Shown piece after piece: positions 1 through 8,990 of a stretch of 64,000 nucleotides of DNA. Position 1 is the stretch's first letter, and the number at the start of each line of letters is the position of its first letter. The stretch comes from Winogradskyella forsetii (lineage in GTDB: Bacteria > Bacteroidota > Bacteroidia > Flavobacteriales > Flavobacteriaceae). Below the pieces are notes generated by a model. The model was not told where the DNA came from and did not search any database. It saw only the letters and a list, made by a program, of their open reading frames with translations. The translations under genes and the position numbers were made by a program. The stretch covers positions 4,064,501 through 4,128,500 of the forward strand of contig NZ_CP053348.1 in NCBI RefSeq assembly GCF_013394595.1. The letters are read 5' to 3'.

Positions 1-604
1 ACGGCTTGTAACCTTTTAGCCAAGCAATAATTGAAGCTGCGGAATGCTCTATTTCAACGCCTTGCGCTACTGCTGTATAGTTTTGTCGCCATTCTGGCAT
101 TGCAGCCAATTCTTGTATCGCTTGTTGTCGCTCCTCAATGTTGGTAATATCATTTGATAGCAAATTTTCGGTCAACGTTTCGGTACCTTCATTTATAGCT
201 GTTCGATTTATAAATTGAAAAAAAGACCCTTTTCCAAACAAATCGATATCCAGACTAAAGAAATGCTTAGGATTTTGAAATTCCGACCCATCTGGTTGTT
301 CGTGAAAATCTCCTTTGGCTATGTTTAATTCGTTTTCGTTAATAGCAATCAGACGTTTGTGTAGGTTTCTTTTCGCTTTTAAGTCTGTGTATCGCGATAA
401 TAGAAAAAGGAAAATAGCCATACCAACGACACCAATGCCTGCCGCAATTTGCCAGTTTTTATAGGTAAAATAAATGCCTATTCCTGTAAGTACAAAAACG
501 GAAAGTCTTAGAAGGCTATAAAGACTGAGTTGTTTGAATATACGCTTAGACTCCCTTTGATTTAACTGTAATTGTGCTTTATAAAACGTGTTTGGGTTTT
601 GCAT
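1..604 (-). CDS. MutS-like membrane-anchored DNA mismatch repair ATPase, N-terminal part (cut by window edge)
   Basis: The gene reads leftward from an ATG at 604 and stays open to base 1, so only about 200 residues are visible. The protein begins MQNPNTFYKAQLQ, then has a hydrophobic stretch at roughly residues 22-60 (SLYSLLRLSVFVLTGIGIYF, then AAGIGVVGMAIFLFLL) that looks like two membrane helices. It continues into a soluble part with motifs such as DIDLFGKGSFFQFINRT. This matches, from memory, the N-terminus of MutS-family (family 1) proteins of Flavobacteriaceae that carry two membrane helices before the clamp and ATPase domains. The ATPase domain lies outside the window, so function in repair is only inferred. 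The start is 12 nt from the T-run of the sdhB terminator, leaving very little room for a separate promoter. Confidence 0.7.
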   Translation of the reverse strand, partial: MQNPNTFYKAQLQLNQRESKRIFKQLSLYSLLRLSVFVLTGIGIYFTYKNWQIAAGIGVVGMAIFLFLLSRYTDLKAKRNLHKRLIAINENELNIAKGDFHEQPDGSEFQNPKHFFSLDIDLFGKGSFFQFINRTAINEGTETLTENLLSNDITNIEERQQAIQELAAMPEWRQNYTAVAQGVEIEHSAASIIAWLKGYKP

Positions 605-615
605 AATGCTGTATT

Positions 616-649
616 AAAAAATCCCAAGATAAGATTTTACCTTGGGATT
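616..649 (-). terminator. Rho-independent terminator of the sdh operon
   Basis: On the minus strand, after the sdhB stop, arms AATCCCAAG and CTTGGGATT enclose a 12-nt loop and are followed by a run of T. The position, about 45 nt past the sdhB stop, fits the end of the sdhCAB transcript. Confidence 0.8.
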
Positions 650-692
650 CCATTATTATTTGTCCTTCCCATTGGGAAAGGTTGAGATGAGA

Positions 693-1439
693 TTAACCTT
701 TCAATGTCGCAGCTAAATATTCACGATTCATACGTGCAATATTCTCTAAAGAAATACCTTTAGGACATTCTACTTCGCAAGCTCCAGTATTTGTACAGTT
801 ACCAAAACCTTCTTCGTCCATTTGCTTTACCATATTTAAAACACGATCAGTCGCTTCTACTTGACCTTGTGGTAATAATGCAAATTGAGAAACTTTAGCA
901 CCAACAAATAACATTGCTGATGAGTTTTTACAAGAAGCTACACAAGCACCACAACCAATACAAGTTGCTGCAGCAAAAGCATCATCCGCATCGTGTTTAT
1001 TTACAGGAATTGCATTGGCATCAATGGTATTTCCAGAAGTATTTACAGAAATAAATCCTCCTGCATGTTGAATGCGATCAAAAGAGGTTCTATCAACGAT
1101 TAAATCTTTAATGACAGGAAATGCTGTTGCTCTAAATGGTTCAATAGTAATAACATCACCATCATTGAACATTCGCATATGCAATTGGCAAGTTGTTACG
1201 CCACGATCTGGACCATGCGCCTCTCCGTTAATGTACAATGAACAAGAACCACATATACCTTCGCGACAATCGTGATCGAAAGCTACTGGCTCTTCCCCTT
1301 TTTCTATTAATTCGTTATTTAAAACATCTAACATTTCAAGAAAAGACATATCTGGTGACACATCGCTGATTTTATAATCAACCATTTTTCCTTTATCGTT
1401 ATTGTTTTTTTGTCTCCAAATCTTTAGTGTAAGATTCAT
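693..1439 (-). CDS. sdhB: Succinate dehydrogenase iron-sulfur subunit
   Basis: This is the electron-transfer subunit of complex II (succinate:quinone oxidoreductase), sitting on the cytoplasmic face of the inner membrane between SdhA and SdhC. The 248-residue protein shows the N-terminal [2Fe-2S] ferredoxin domain with C58, C63, C66 and C84 (CREGICGSC). A C-terminal alpha-helical ferredoxin domain follows, with [11 protein letters not shown] at residues 160-170 and a second cysteine set at C215, C221 and C225, which together bind the [4Fe-4S] and [3Fe-4S] clusters. Length is normal for the B-type (Bacteroidota/Epsilon) enzyme. It is the last gene of the sdh operon, separated from sdhA by an inserted four-helix-bundle gene, and is followed by a terminator. 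Confidence 0.95.
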   Translation of the reverse strand: MNLTLKIWRQKNNNDKGKMVDYKISDVSPDMSFLEMLDVLNNELIEKGEEPVAFDHDCREGICGSCSLYINGEAHGPDRGVTTCQLHMRMFNDGDVITIEPFRATAFPVIKDLIVDRTSFDRIQHAGGFISVNTSGNTIDANAIPVNKHDADDAFAAATCIGCGACVASCKNSSAMLFVGAKVSQFALLPQGQVEATDRVLNMVKQMDEEGFGNCTNTGACEVECPKGISLENIARMNREYLAATLKG

Positions 1440-1502
1440 AATATTTTGATTTTATAGACTTATTGTTCTGAGAAAAAAGAATGAAGAGTAAAGAAAACAG
1501 AT

Positions 1503-1862
1503 TTATAATCCATTTTGAAAACCCATCGTCATTCTTTGAAATTCTTCGTTTTTAGATTCTAATATTTTTAAAGTTTCTTCCTTAATGTAATTTCTATGAA
1601 AAGCAACTAAGAGCTGTGTACCAAGCTCAAATGATGATCCTATAGAAATGTCAAGAAAATGTGAAAAAGATTTATCTGTTCTCGCAGAGCCTTCTGCTAT
1701 GTTACTCGGCATGGAAACAGAACATTTACTCATTTGAGAACTTAAATCATATCTTTCATGTTTTGGAAAATTAATTAAAACATCCGAAATATTATTAGCA
1801 ATCTCTAATCCGAGCTGCCAAATTTTCAAATTTTTATAATTATGCCTTTTCCGAAAACTCAT
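1503..1862 (-). CDS. Four-helix bundle protein (23S rRNA intervening-sequence protein family)
   Basis: A 119-residue protein with the recognisable pattern NLKIWQLGLEIANNISD followed by SSQMSKCSVSMPSNIAEGSAR and SFSHFLDISIGSSFEL. This is the four-helix-bundle family first found in intervening sequences of 23S rRNA (TIGR02436-type). The proteins form pentameric helical bundles and their role is not settled. In Flavobacteriaceae the genes are often found dropped between unrelated operon genes rather than in rRNA. Here it splits sdhA from sdhB in the same orientation, and is flanked by purine-rich low-complexity sequence (1873-1929 and about 1471-1498). It reads intact. A function within succinate dehydrogenase is not implied by its position. 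Confidence 0.85.
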   Translation of the reverse strand: MSFRKRHNYKNLKIWQLGLEIANNISDVLINFPKHERYDLSSQMSKCSVSMPSNIAEGSARTDKSFSHFLDISIGSSFELGTQLLVAFHRNYIKEETLKILESKNEEFQRMTMGFQNGL

Positions 1863-1872
1863 TAATTTTCAA

Positions 1873-1929
1873 TATCTCTATTCTCTTTTCTCTATTCTCT
1901 TTTCTCTATTCTCTATTCTCTATTCTCTA
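1873..1929. repeat. Degenerate tandem repeat (TCTCTATTC / TCTTT units) between sdhA and the inserted gene
   Basis: About seven imperfect copies of an 8-11 nt pyrimidine unit (TATTCTCT, TTTTCTCT) on the plus strand, so GAGAATAGAGAAAAG on the coding strand. It starts at the sdhA stop and ends just before the four-helix-bundle start. It could affect mRNA structure or be a relic of insertion; slippage-prone length variation is expected. Confidence 0.85.
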
Positions 1930-3924
1930 CTTATAAGAACGCTCTTTAACTTTAATATTCTCGTATTCTAATTCTTCTTTATGAAGTATAGCATCTTTTG
2001 GTTCGCCTTTATATTCCCAAGCGGACACATATTGAAACTCTTTGCGACGCATGGCTTCTCCTTCTGCTGTTTGATACTCTTCCCTGAAATGACCTCCCGC
2101 AGATTCTTCACGCTGCAAAGCATCTTTGGCAAACAACTCTCCTAATTCCAAGAAGTCTGCAACACGGCCAGCTTTCGCCAATTCTTCATTGTATTCCTCA
2201 TTTGTTCCTGGCACTTTAACATCCTTCCAAAATTCTGCTCTTAATTCTGATATTTCGGAAATTGCAGATTTTAAATCTTCAGCGTTTCTTGCCATTCCAC
2301 ATTTGTTCCACATTATTTTCCCTAGTCGTTTATGGAAATAATCAACAGAATGGGTGCCCTTATTATTAATTAAATGCTCAATATTTTTTCTGACTTCATT
2401 TTCAGCATCTTCGAATTCTTTAGAATCAGTTGAAATGGGTCCTGTTCTAATATCATGCGATAAATAATTTCCAATAGTGTATGGCAACACAAAATAGCCA
2501 TCTGCCAAACCTTGCATTAATGCCGAAGCTCCAAGTCTATTGGCACCATGATCTGAAAAATTAGCCTCACCGATACAATACAATCCAGGAACAGTAGTCA
2601 TTAAATCATAATCTACCCAAACGCCACCCATGGTGTAGTGAACTGCGGGATAAATCATCATAGGTGTATTGTATGGATCTTGATCTACAATCTTCTCATA
2701 CATTTGGAATAAGTTCCCGTATTTATTCTTGATGACTTCCTGTCCTAACTTCTTAACAAGAGCAGCATCATTTTCGTTTAATCCTCTAACATGAGCGGTT
2801 TCTTTACCATAACGTTCAATGGCAGCAGCAAAATCTAAAAATACAGCTTCGCCTGTTGCATTCACGCCATAACCAGCATCGCAACGCTCTTTTGCGGCTC
2901 TCGAAGCCACATCACGAGGTACTAAGTTTCCGAAGGCTGGATAGCGACGTTCTAAGTAATAATCGCGATCTTCTTCTGCTAAATCTTTAGGTTTTAATGT
3001 GCCTGCTTTAATAGCCTCAACATCTTTCATATGCTTAGGCACCCAAATACGTCCATCATTACGTAAAGACTCAGACATTAACGTTAATTTAGACTGATGA
3101 TCTCCAGAAACAGGAATACAGGTTGGGTGTATTTGCGTATAACAAGGATTCGCAAAATATGCGCCACGTTTATGTGCTTTCCAAGCTGCTGTTACATTAC
3201 TTCCCATCGCATTTGTTGATAAGAAAAATACATTTCCGTAACCACCAGTTCCCAGAACAACAGCGTGCGCTGAATGTCTTTCAATTTCTCCAGTAATTAA
3301 GTTTCGTGTGATAATCCCTCGTGCTTTGCCATCAACAATGACAACGTCTAACATTTCGTGACGATTGTACATTTTGATTTTTCCACGACCAATCTGACGG
3401 TTCATAGCAGAATAGGCGCCCAACAACAATTGTTGTCCCGTCTGTCCTGCAGCATAAAATGTTCTTGATACCAAAACACCACCAAAAGAACGGTTATCTA
3501 ATAAACCACCATATTCACGAGCAAAAGGAACACCTTGTGCCACGCATTGGTCAATAATATTTGCAGATACCTCAGCAAGACGGTACACATTTGCTTCACG
3601 CGAACGGTAATCACCACCTTTTACAGTATCATAAAACAATCGGTATGTAGAATCGCCATCGCCCTGGTAATTTTTCGCTGCATTAATTCCGCCTTGTGCC
3701 GCAATAGAGTGCGCACGTCTTGGAGAATCTTGAAAACAGAATGCTTTAACGTTATAGCCTAACTCGGCTAAAGTAGCCGCAGCAGAACCTCCAGCTAAAC
3801 CTGTACCAACCACAATAACATCTATATTTCGTTTGTTGGCAGGATTGACCAAGTCAATACTATTTTTATAATTCGTCCATTTGTCTGCAATTGGACCTTC
3901 TGGTACTTTTGAATCTAAAGCCAT
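1927..3924 (-). CDS. sdhA: Succinate dehydrogenase flavoprotein subunit
   Basis: This is the catalytic subunit of complex II, oxidising succinate to fumarate with covalently bound FAD. The 665-residue protein has the Rossmann FAD motif [13 protein letters not shown] at about residues 38-50. [13 protein letters not shown] (H72) is the usual site of covalent flavin attachment. Later substrate-site motifs include [23 protein letters not shown] and the C-terminal capping region. Its length fits the longer B-type SdhA of Bacteroidota. It lies 15 nt downstream of sdhC, indicating co-transcription, and its 3' end runs into a low-complexity tract before the inserted four-helix-bundle gene. Confidence 0.96.
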   Translation of the reverse strand: MALDSKVPEGPIADKWTNYKNSIDLVNPANKRNIDVIVVGTGLAGGSAAATLAELGYNVKAFCFQDSPRRAHSIAAQGGINAAKNYQGDGDSTYRLFYDTVKGGDYRSREANVYRLAEVSANIIDQCVAQGVPFAREYGGLLDNRSFGGVLVSRTFYAAGQTGQQLLLGAYSAMNRQIGRGKIKMYNRHEMLDVVIVDGKARGIITRNLITGEIERHSAHAVVLGTGGYGNVFFLSTNAMGSNVTAAWKAHKRGAYFANPCYTQIHPTCIPVSGDHQSKLTLMSESLRNDGRIWVPKHMKDVEAIKAGTLKPKDLAEEDRDYYLERRYPAFGNLVPRDVASRAAKERCDAGYGVNATGEAVFLDFAAAIERYGKETAHVRGLNENDAALVKKLGQEVIKNKYGNLFQMYEKIVDQDPYNTPMMIYPAVHYTMGGVWVDYDLMTTVPGLYCIGEANFSDHGANRLGASALMQGLADGYFVLPYTIGNYLSHDIRTGPISTDSKEFEDAENEVRKNIEHLINNKGTHSVDYFHKRLGKIMWNKCGMARNAEDLKSAISEISELRAEFWKDVKVPGTNEEYNEELAKAGRVADFLELGELFAKDALQREESAGGHFREEYQTAEGEAMRRKEFQYVSAWEYKGEPKDAILHKEELEYENIKVKERSYK

Positions 3925-3939
3925 ATTAGATGTATTTTT

Positions 3940-4626
3940 TTAGTGATTAAAATGATGAAATAATGCAATGAATATGAATCCCAGTGGAATTACAATTGCA
4001 TAGAATTTTCCAAATCCTTTCAATCCTTTTGTGTATTTGTTATTTGCTCCAACCGATTGAAATGCAGAGTTAAAGCCATGTAGTAAGTGCAGTGATAAAA
4101 ACACGAAGCCTAAGCAGTAAAGGGCTACACGCCAGATAGGTTCAAATTTATGAACAAGTTCCTCGTAAAACCTAAAGCCGCTATCCACATTATCAGGATC
4201 GATCAATCCAGTCATATCGCCTTTGAAATATTTGATATTCATTTCAGGCGCCCAAAAATCAATCATGTGAATGATTAAGAAGATAAGAATAAATCCGCCA
4301 CTCCAAATCATGTTTCTACTCATCCAAGTAGAATTTGCAGCACCGTTGTTTTTTGCGTAACTAATTTTTCGTGCATTTCGATTTCTTATTTCTAAGACAA
4401 ATCCCATTACAAAATGAAAAATAACACCGATAATTAAAATAGGTTGAATCACAAATTGAATGACCCAAAATGTTCCCATAAAGTAAGACACCTCATTAAA
4501 GGTATCAGGACTTAAAACAGAAAGTAGGTTAATTGCAAAATGTTGTAGTACAAAAATCATTAGGAAGAGTGCCGAAAGTGCCATGGCAAACTTTCTTCCA
4601 ATCGAAGAATTTAGAATTCCGCTCAT
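3940..4626 (-). CDS. sdhC: Succinate dehydrogenase cytochrome b subunit
   Basis: This is the membrane anchor of complex II, carrying heme b and the quinone site. The 228-residue protein has five predicted membrane helices (around residues 12-35, 50-80, 105-125, 158-185 and 205-225). Several histidines lie within or beside helices (QHFA, FHFVMG, IHMIDFW, LHLLHGF, FHHFNH), as expected for the di-heme B-type cytochrome b558 family. It is the first gene of the operon. A promoter box (TATCTTTG, 4653-4660 on the minus strand) lies about 26 nt before the ATG, with an unusual hairpin directly upstream of that box. Confidence 0.93.
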   Translation of the reverse strand: MSGILNSSIGRKFAMALSALFLMIFVLQHFAINLLSVLSPDTFNEVSYFMGTFWVIQFVIQPILIIGVIFHFVMGFVLEIRNRNARKISYAKNNGAANSTWMSRNMIWSGGFILIFLIIHMIDFWAPEMNIKYFKGDMTGLIDPDNVDSGFRFYEELVHKFEPIWRVALYCLGFVFLSLHLLHGFNSAFQSVGANNKYTKGLKGFGKFYAIVIPLGFIFIALFHHFNH

Positions 4627-4652
4627 TGTTAATCTAATTTATTTTAGTCCAA

Positions 4653-4660
4653 CAAAGATA
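4653..4660 (-). promoter_or_regulatory. sdh operon promoter -7 box
   Basis: TATCTTTG matches the Bacteroidota TAnnTTTG consensus exactly. A TTG lies 20 nt upstream, within the range reported for -33 elements. It leaves a leader of about 20-25 nt before sdhC. Confidence 0.6.
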
Positions 4661-4691
4661 CAGCGCAATTGGGTTATTCCCAACTGCGCTG
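4661..4691. terminator. Hairpin between the lipoprotein gene and the sdh promoter (terminator or operator)
   Basis: Arms CAGCGCAGTTGGG and CCCAATTGCGCTG (minus strand) pair with one G.T wobble around a 5-nt loop. It follows the stop of the upstream lipoprotein gene and could terminate it, but only a short T-rich stretch follows. It occupies the spacer and -33 region of the sdhC promoter, so an operator role is also possible. Confidence 0.55.
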
Positions 4692-4718
4692 TAGTATAAT
4701 TAACTATTTAGAATGAAT

Positions 4719-5591
4719 TTAATTAGAAACCATTGGAATCAAACCCCTAAGCCCCATATCTACCACTTGTTCACCAGCAGAAGGTTCGTATTTCCCATCT
4801 GCATTCACTTCCGTCCATTCAAAACTATCATTGACTGAAAAAGAAAGCGTTACGGTTACATCTTCAGTTTCATTTCCTGTAATGGTCAATGCGTTGGAAA
4901 ATTCACCAGTAACGACACAAGAGCCTTGGGGAACTGGCGAAGTTGCGAACAATGGGTTGGGAACAGTGGTTGCGCCAGGAGGTGCTTGCCCTTGCGTTGT
5001 GAAGCCCAAAGCTTCAAAGGCCCAAAACCCTTGCAGAACATCATCATTAACAGCAATTGCACTTCCGTTTAAATCAAATGAGGTGATGTAATTATTATAA
5101 CCAACAAAGCTTGCTAAAGTTCCTGTAATTTCAGAACCGTTATTTAAGAGCTGAATATCGCCTTCTTGATAGGCCAACGACACTCTAACCCATTCATAAG
5201 AACCCGAAGCAACTTCATTCAAAGGCATACTTAAAAATACGTCATCATTTCCAGCGAAAATAGCTTGTTGAAAATCAATGGCCATATCGCCACCTGCATC
5301 GGTTTCTTCACCGACAAATACGACTTCACCTTGTCCCAATTGAGTTGTGGCCGTCGGTGCAAACTCAATATAATTGGCACTCATTTTTTGAATGGTTGGC
5401 GTTTGTGCTGCATTCCCATCCGGAATTGTAGCGGGTTGGCCTAAATTGTTTAAGCGTTGTTGGTTGGCGTCGAAGTTTAACTTAATAATAAGGTTAGCTT
5501 CTGAGGGTGGTTGGGAATCGTCATTATCGGTTCCACAAGAGAAAGCCATTCCAAAGATTGCTAATACTAATACTGATTTAAGATGTTTCAT
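4719..5591 (-). CDS. Lipoprotein of unknown function
   Basis: A 290-residue protein with a lipoprotein signal peptide: a basic start (MKHLK), a hydrophobic core and a lipobox ending at C19 (AFSCGT), followed by an acidic, Pro/Ser-rich linker (DNDDSQPP). Flavobacteria often expose such lipoproteins on the surface. The rest is predicted to be mostly beta-structure, rich in Asn, Thr and Gly, with motifs such as LIIKLNFDANQQRLN and WTEVNADGKYEPSAGEQVVD. I do not recognise the family. It lies downstream of the BNR exoprotein gene in the same orientation but 267 nt away, with several palindromes in the gap, so co-transcription is unlikely. Confidence 0.75.
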   Translation of the reverse strand: MKHLKSVLVLAIFGMAFSCGTDNDDSQPPSEANLIIKLNFDANQQRLNNLGQPATIPDGNAAQTPTIQKMSANYIEFAPTATTQLGQGEVVFVGEETDAGGDMAIDFQQAIFAGNDDVFLSMPLNEVASGSYEWVRVSLAYQEGDIQLLNNGSEITGTLASFVGYNNYITSFDLNGSAIAVNDDVLQGFWAFEALGFTTQGQAPPGATTVPNPLFATSPVPQGSCVVTGEFSNALTITGNETEDVTVTLSFSVNDSFEWTEVNADGKYEPSAGEQVVDMGLRGLIPMVSN

Positions 5592-5858
5592 TTTTTACGA
5601 TTTTTAACTTTCATTTTTATTTAAAAAACCCTTAAAAATATTGTGTGCCTAAAGGCACACTAGACCATGTTACATTCATATTTTACCCAAATTAAGTCCC
5701 TGACGGGACAAGCATGAATTAGTAAAAGAGTTTAATGATTTTAATGCTGTTTCTTATTGAGTTAGAATTTAGTCTAATTTCCCTGCCTTGTCAGCAGGCA
5801 GGTTGATTCTAACAGTGCAGCGGTCTTTTGTCTTTTATTGAATGTCATTGGTTTATAA
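5592..5858. repeat. Palindrome-rich intergenic region, including a copy of a dispersed repeat
   Basis: Three inverted repeats are visible. GTGTGCC/GGCACAC with a TAAA loop lies at 5643-5660. GTCCC/GGGAC lies at about 5694-5708. A larger hairpin at 5761-5813 has outer arms GTTAGAAT/ATTCTAAC and inner arms CCTGCC/GGCAGG. The last, with its flanks to about 5840, resembles 37797-37866. None has a clear T-run, so they are not ordinary terminators. Confidence 0.65.
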
Positions 5859-8702
5859 TTATTTAATTTCAAAAGTCGTTTCTGAATCCTCCATTTGTAC
5901 GGTATAAACGCCTTTTGGCAAATAATATTTCTTATTGCCTGTTTCTTTAAAATGAATACTTGAATCTTCTTTCATTAAAGCCTTCTTTCCTTTTTCATCG
6001 AGTTCTAAATTATAATCCACATAATTAAATCCGTTTTCAACAGCTACAGACATCTTCACTAATTCAGCGCCTTCTTCAGACTGTATTTTCAAGGTTTTAT
6101 TTCCCGAAGACTTACTGAAAAATCTAATCGTGGTTTCTGGTTCAAAAGCATCAAACCAAGGACTCCAAGAACTTCCCCATTGACCAGAATGTGTTATCGG
6201 TTGGATATCCATAAATGTAATATCATTCGTAGTCTCATCAGCGTTTATAATTTGAAGCGCTTCAATATTGGCCTTATAAATACTTCGGCCGTGCGTTCCC
6301 AATACTAAATCTTTAGCTTCAGGTTGAATCACGATATCATGAACAGCCACATTTGGAAGTCCTTTTGAAAATATATGCCATGATGCTCCCCTATTAAAGG
6401 AAACATAGGCGCCATTATCGGTTCCTAAATACAATACATTTTCATTAGACGTGTCTTCCTTTATGACGTTAACCGGAGACGTTGGAATATTAGAACTAAT
6501 GTCCTTCCATGTTTGTCCATAATCGTCACTCCTGTAAACATAGACTTTAAAATCATCCCACCGATATCCATTCAAGGTCACATAGACACGTTCTTTTTTA
6601 TGTTGCGAGGCCATCACTCTACTTACCCATAAATCTTTTGGAAACGTATTTGAAATTGTGGTCCAGCTTCCTCCTGCATCTTTAGTCACACTAACCACAC
6701 CATCATCACTTCCCGTGTAAATCAATCCGAATTGAAAAGGGCTTTCGCTAATAGAAGTCAATGTGCCATATGCCACGTTTCCTTTTTTTCCACCATTGGT
6801 TAAATCGTCACTTATCGCCTCAAAATCATCGCCTTTATTCATGGAACGCATCAACTTGTTCCCTCCCAAATACAGAATATCTTGATTGTGTGGCGACAAC
6901 AAAATCGGTGTTTGCCAATTGAAACGGTAAGGTGTTTCTCCTAAAGTGTGTTTAGGTTGAATGTATTTAAATTCTTCGGTTTCTCGATTGATTCTGAAAT
7001 AATTTCCAAATTGAAATCCCGTATAAACGATATTCGAATCACGACTATCAATCTCAATTTGCATACCATCACCACCCATTAGCTCTTCCCAAGGGTAGTG
7101 TCCGCTTTGGTGCCAAAATTTATCTTCCCTAGCATTATTTGCACCGACCCAAACGCCATTATCTTGCAATCCGCCATAAACATTGTATGGTTTTTCATTA
7201 TCGACGTTGATGGCATAAAATTGACCAACGGCTGGCGAGTTCAGCTTTATCCAGCTTTCACCATCATCGTAGCTCATGTTGAGTCCACCATCATTGCCAT
7301 CGATTAAATGGCCTTGCATTTTAGGATTTATCCAAAGTGCCTGATGATCGGCATGCACATTTTCACGACTAATAGAAGTAAATGTTTTGCCAGCGTCTTT
7401 CGATTTTAAAATGGGCACACCCATAATATAAATACCATTTTTATCTTGTGGATCTACCCTGATTTCCCCAAAATAATAGCCGTAACTGTAGTACAAACCA
7501 TCGATATAATCCTCATGTGTTTTGTTCCAAGATTTTCCTCCATCTGTACTTTTATAGACCTCAGCACCAATAACAGGCGTATCAAACATCATAGAATTGG
7601 CATCCTCTAAATAATGTGCCAAATCAATGGGTTTTACAGAGCCGCTACTCACCAATTGTTTTACATTAGCTGCTCTGTATTTTTCTTGAAATCCGTTAGT
7701 TTTAAGATAATCGTTGAGTGCTTTGTCTTCAAGTTTCATAAAGGCATCGACACTCATCGTTTTAAAATCATCTTTTGTTAATCCTGAAGTTTCCCCTTTT
7801 TTAGGCTCCTCTTTTCTGTGGAATTGACTATCGTGCAACGCATAAATGGTGTTTTCGTCAAAAACTGCAATTCCTATTCTACCAACACCTTCGCCTGTTG
7901 GGAATCCGCTTTTCTCGGTGGAAACCTTTTCCCATGTCTCTCCGCCATCGGTACTTTTAAAAATGGCTGAATTAGTTCCGTTTCCTGAAAAATTCCAGGC
8001 TTTTCGATCTCTTGTCCAAGACGAAGCGAACATCACATTAAAATTATCTGGCGCATGCTGTACGTCTATAATACCACTACTCTTATCCACAAATAAGGTT
8101 CTCTTCCAAGTGTTACCACCATCCGTGGTTTTGTAAATGCCGCGTTCTTCATTTGGCGAATACAGATGACCTGTCACTCCAATAATCACTTCTTCAGGAT
8201 TTTTAGGGTTGATAAGAATACGACCAATATGGTGCGAGTCTGGCAAACCAACTTGCTCCCAAGTTTTGCCGTTATTCTTGGATTTTAAAATGCCAATACC
8301 TGCATAACTGGAACGTGAACTATTATTTTCGCCTGTCCCAACCCAAATGGTTCTGTTTTTCCAATCGACAGCAATATCGCCAACATTTTGAGTTGGCGCA
8401 TTATCTAAAATCGGTGTGAATGTCGTGCCGTTATTAGTGGTATGCCAAACGCCTCCAGACGCATATCCAACATAAAATTCGGACGGCATTTCTGGGTTCA
8501 CATCCACATCAACTACACGACCGCTCATAACAGTTGGTCCAATATTTTCGAAGGGTACATTTTTGACCAATGACGTTTCGGTCATTTCTTTTTTATGTTG
8601 CAAAGCCTGTTGAATGGTTGCTGCAGATGTTGCAGGTTGTTGGGAAAACGCAACAACTGAACTTATAAAAAATAGGAATAAGAAGAATTTTGATTTAATC
8701 AT
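5859..8702 (-). CDS. BNR-repeat / VPS10-like beta-propeller exoprotein (annotated as glycosyl hydrolase in relatives)
   Basis: A 947-residue secreted protein with a signal peptide ending near AFSQQPA (about residue 20). The body has many Asp-box-like repeats (for example SKNNGKTWEQV, STDGGETWEKV, SKDAGKTFTSI, SDDYGQTWKDI, NRGASWHIF) that form one or two multi-bladed beta-propellers of the sortilin/VPS10 or BNR type. Relatives are often labelled glycosyl hydrolase, but catalytic residues cannot be confirmed from this fold alone. There is no clear T9SS C-terminal sorting domain; the end (YYLPKGVYTVQMEDSETTF) is a small beta-domain. Roles in binding or degrading extracellular polymers are plausible. 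No promoter box was seen directly upstream. Confidence 0.8.
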   Translation of the reverse strand: MIKSKFFLFLFFISSVVAFSQQPATSAATIQQALQHKKEMTETSLVKNVPFENIGPTVMSGRVVDVDVNPEMPSEFYVGYASGGVWHTTNNGTTFTPILDNAPTQNVGDIAVDWKNRTIWVGTGENNSSRSSYAGIGILKSKNNGKTWEQVGLPDSHHIGRILINPKNPEEVIIGVTGHLYSPNEERGIYKTTDGGNTWKRTLFVDKSSGIIDVQHAPDNFNVMFASSWTRDRKAWNFSGNGTNSAIFKSTDGGETWEKVSTEKSGFPTGEGVGRIGIAVFDENTIYALHDSQFHRKEEPKKGETSGLTKDDFKTMSVDAFMKLEDKALNDYLKTNGFQEKYRAANVKQLVSSGSVKPIDLAHYLEDANSMMFDTPVIGAEVYKSTDGGKSWNKTHEDYIDGLYYSYGYYFGEIRVDPQDKNGIYIMGVPILKSKDAGKTFTSISRENVHADHQALWINPKMQGHLIDGNDGGLNMSYDDGESWIKLNSPAVGQFYAINVDNEKPYNVYGGLQDNGVWVGANNAREDKFWHQSGHYPWEELMGGDGMQIEIDSRDSNIVYTGFQFGNYFRINRETEEFKYIQPKHTLGETPYRFNWQTPILLSPHNQDILYLGGNKLMRSMNKGDDFEAISDDLTNGGKKGNVAYGTLTSISESPFQFGLIYTGSDDGVVSVTKDAGGSWTTISNTFPKDLWVSRVMASQHKKERVYVTLNGYRWDDFKVYVYRSDDYGQTWKDISSNIPTSPVNVIKEDTSNENVLYLGTDNGAYVSFNRGASWHIFSKGLPNVAVHDIVIQPEAKDLVLGTHGRSIYKANIEALQIINADETTNDITFMDIQPITHSGQWGSSWSPWFDAFEPETTIRFFSKSSGNKTLKIQSEEGAELVKMSVAVENGFNYVDYNLELDEKGKKALMKEDSSIHFKETGNKKYYLPKGVYTVQMEDSETTFEIK

Positions 8703-8990
8703 GTTGGTTGGATTTTAATGCCGTTAAATTAATCATTTCAGAATTAAACGTCATAAAAGTCTCTTAATTTATAAGAGATTCTGTGCTTTGGCTTTTGCTT
8801 GCGGTTTTGTTTGTTTATTTTTGGGATTATCAATTAGAAGCACACAAATGTGAGCTTGAACACTGTAGAAAGCTATTAAATTTATTCACTTAAGACATTT
8901 CGACTGCGCTCAAGCTGACAATCAAATATTAATGAGATTCCCTTCCGATAGTTATCGGAATTCACGGGAACTGAAAACTAAATTTTTCTG
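8703..8990. repeat. Intergenic region with dispersed-repeat words and palindromes
   Basis: Between divergent genes. It holds a hairpin TCTCTTA/TAAGAGA at about 8759-8777. It also holds the word TTTCGACTGCGCTCAAGCTG at about 8897-8916, resembling a repeat I remember as common between genes of Bacteroidota. TTCCGATA-gt-TATCGGAA lies at about 8943-8960. The last two look like parts of dispersed repeats rather than gene-specific control sites. Confidence 0.5.

Noticed and set aside
1072..1275. Plus-strand frame inside sdhB
   Set aside because: A shadow of the well-supported iron-sulfur subunit gene.
1503..1862. 23S rRNA intervening sequence
   Set aside because: The encoded family is named from rRNA insertions, but no rRNA sequence surrounds it here.
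1873..1929. CRISPR array
   Set aside because: Units are 8-11 nt, imperfect and without spacers; no cas genes are in the window.
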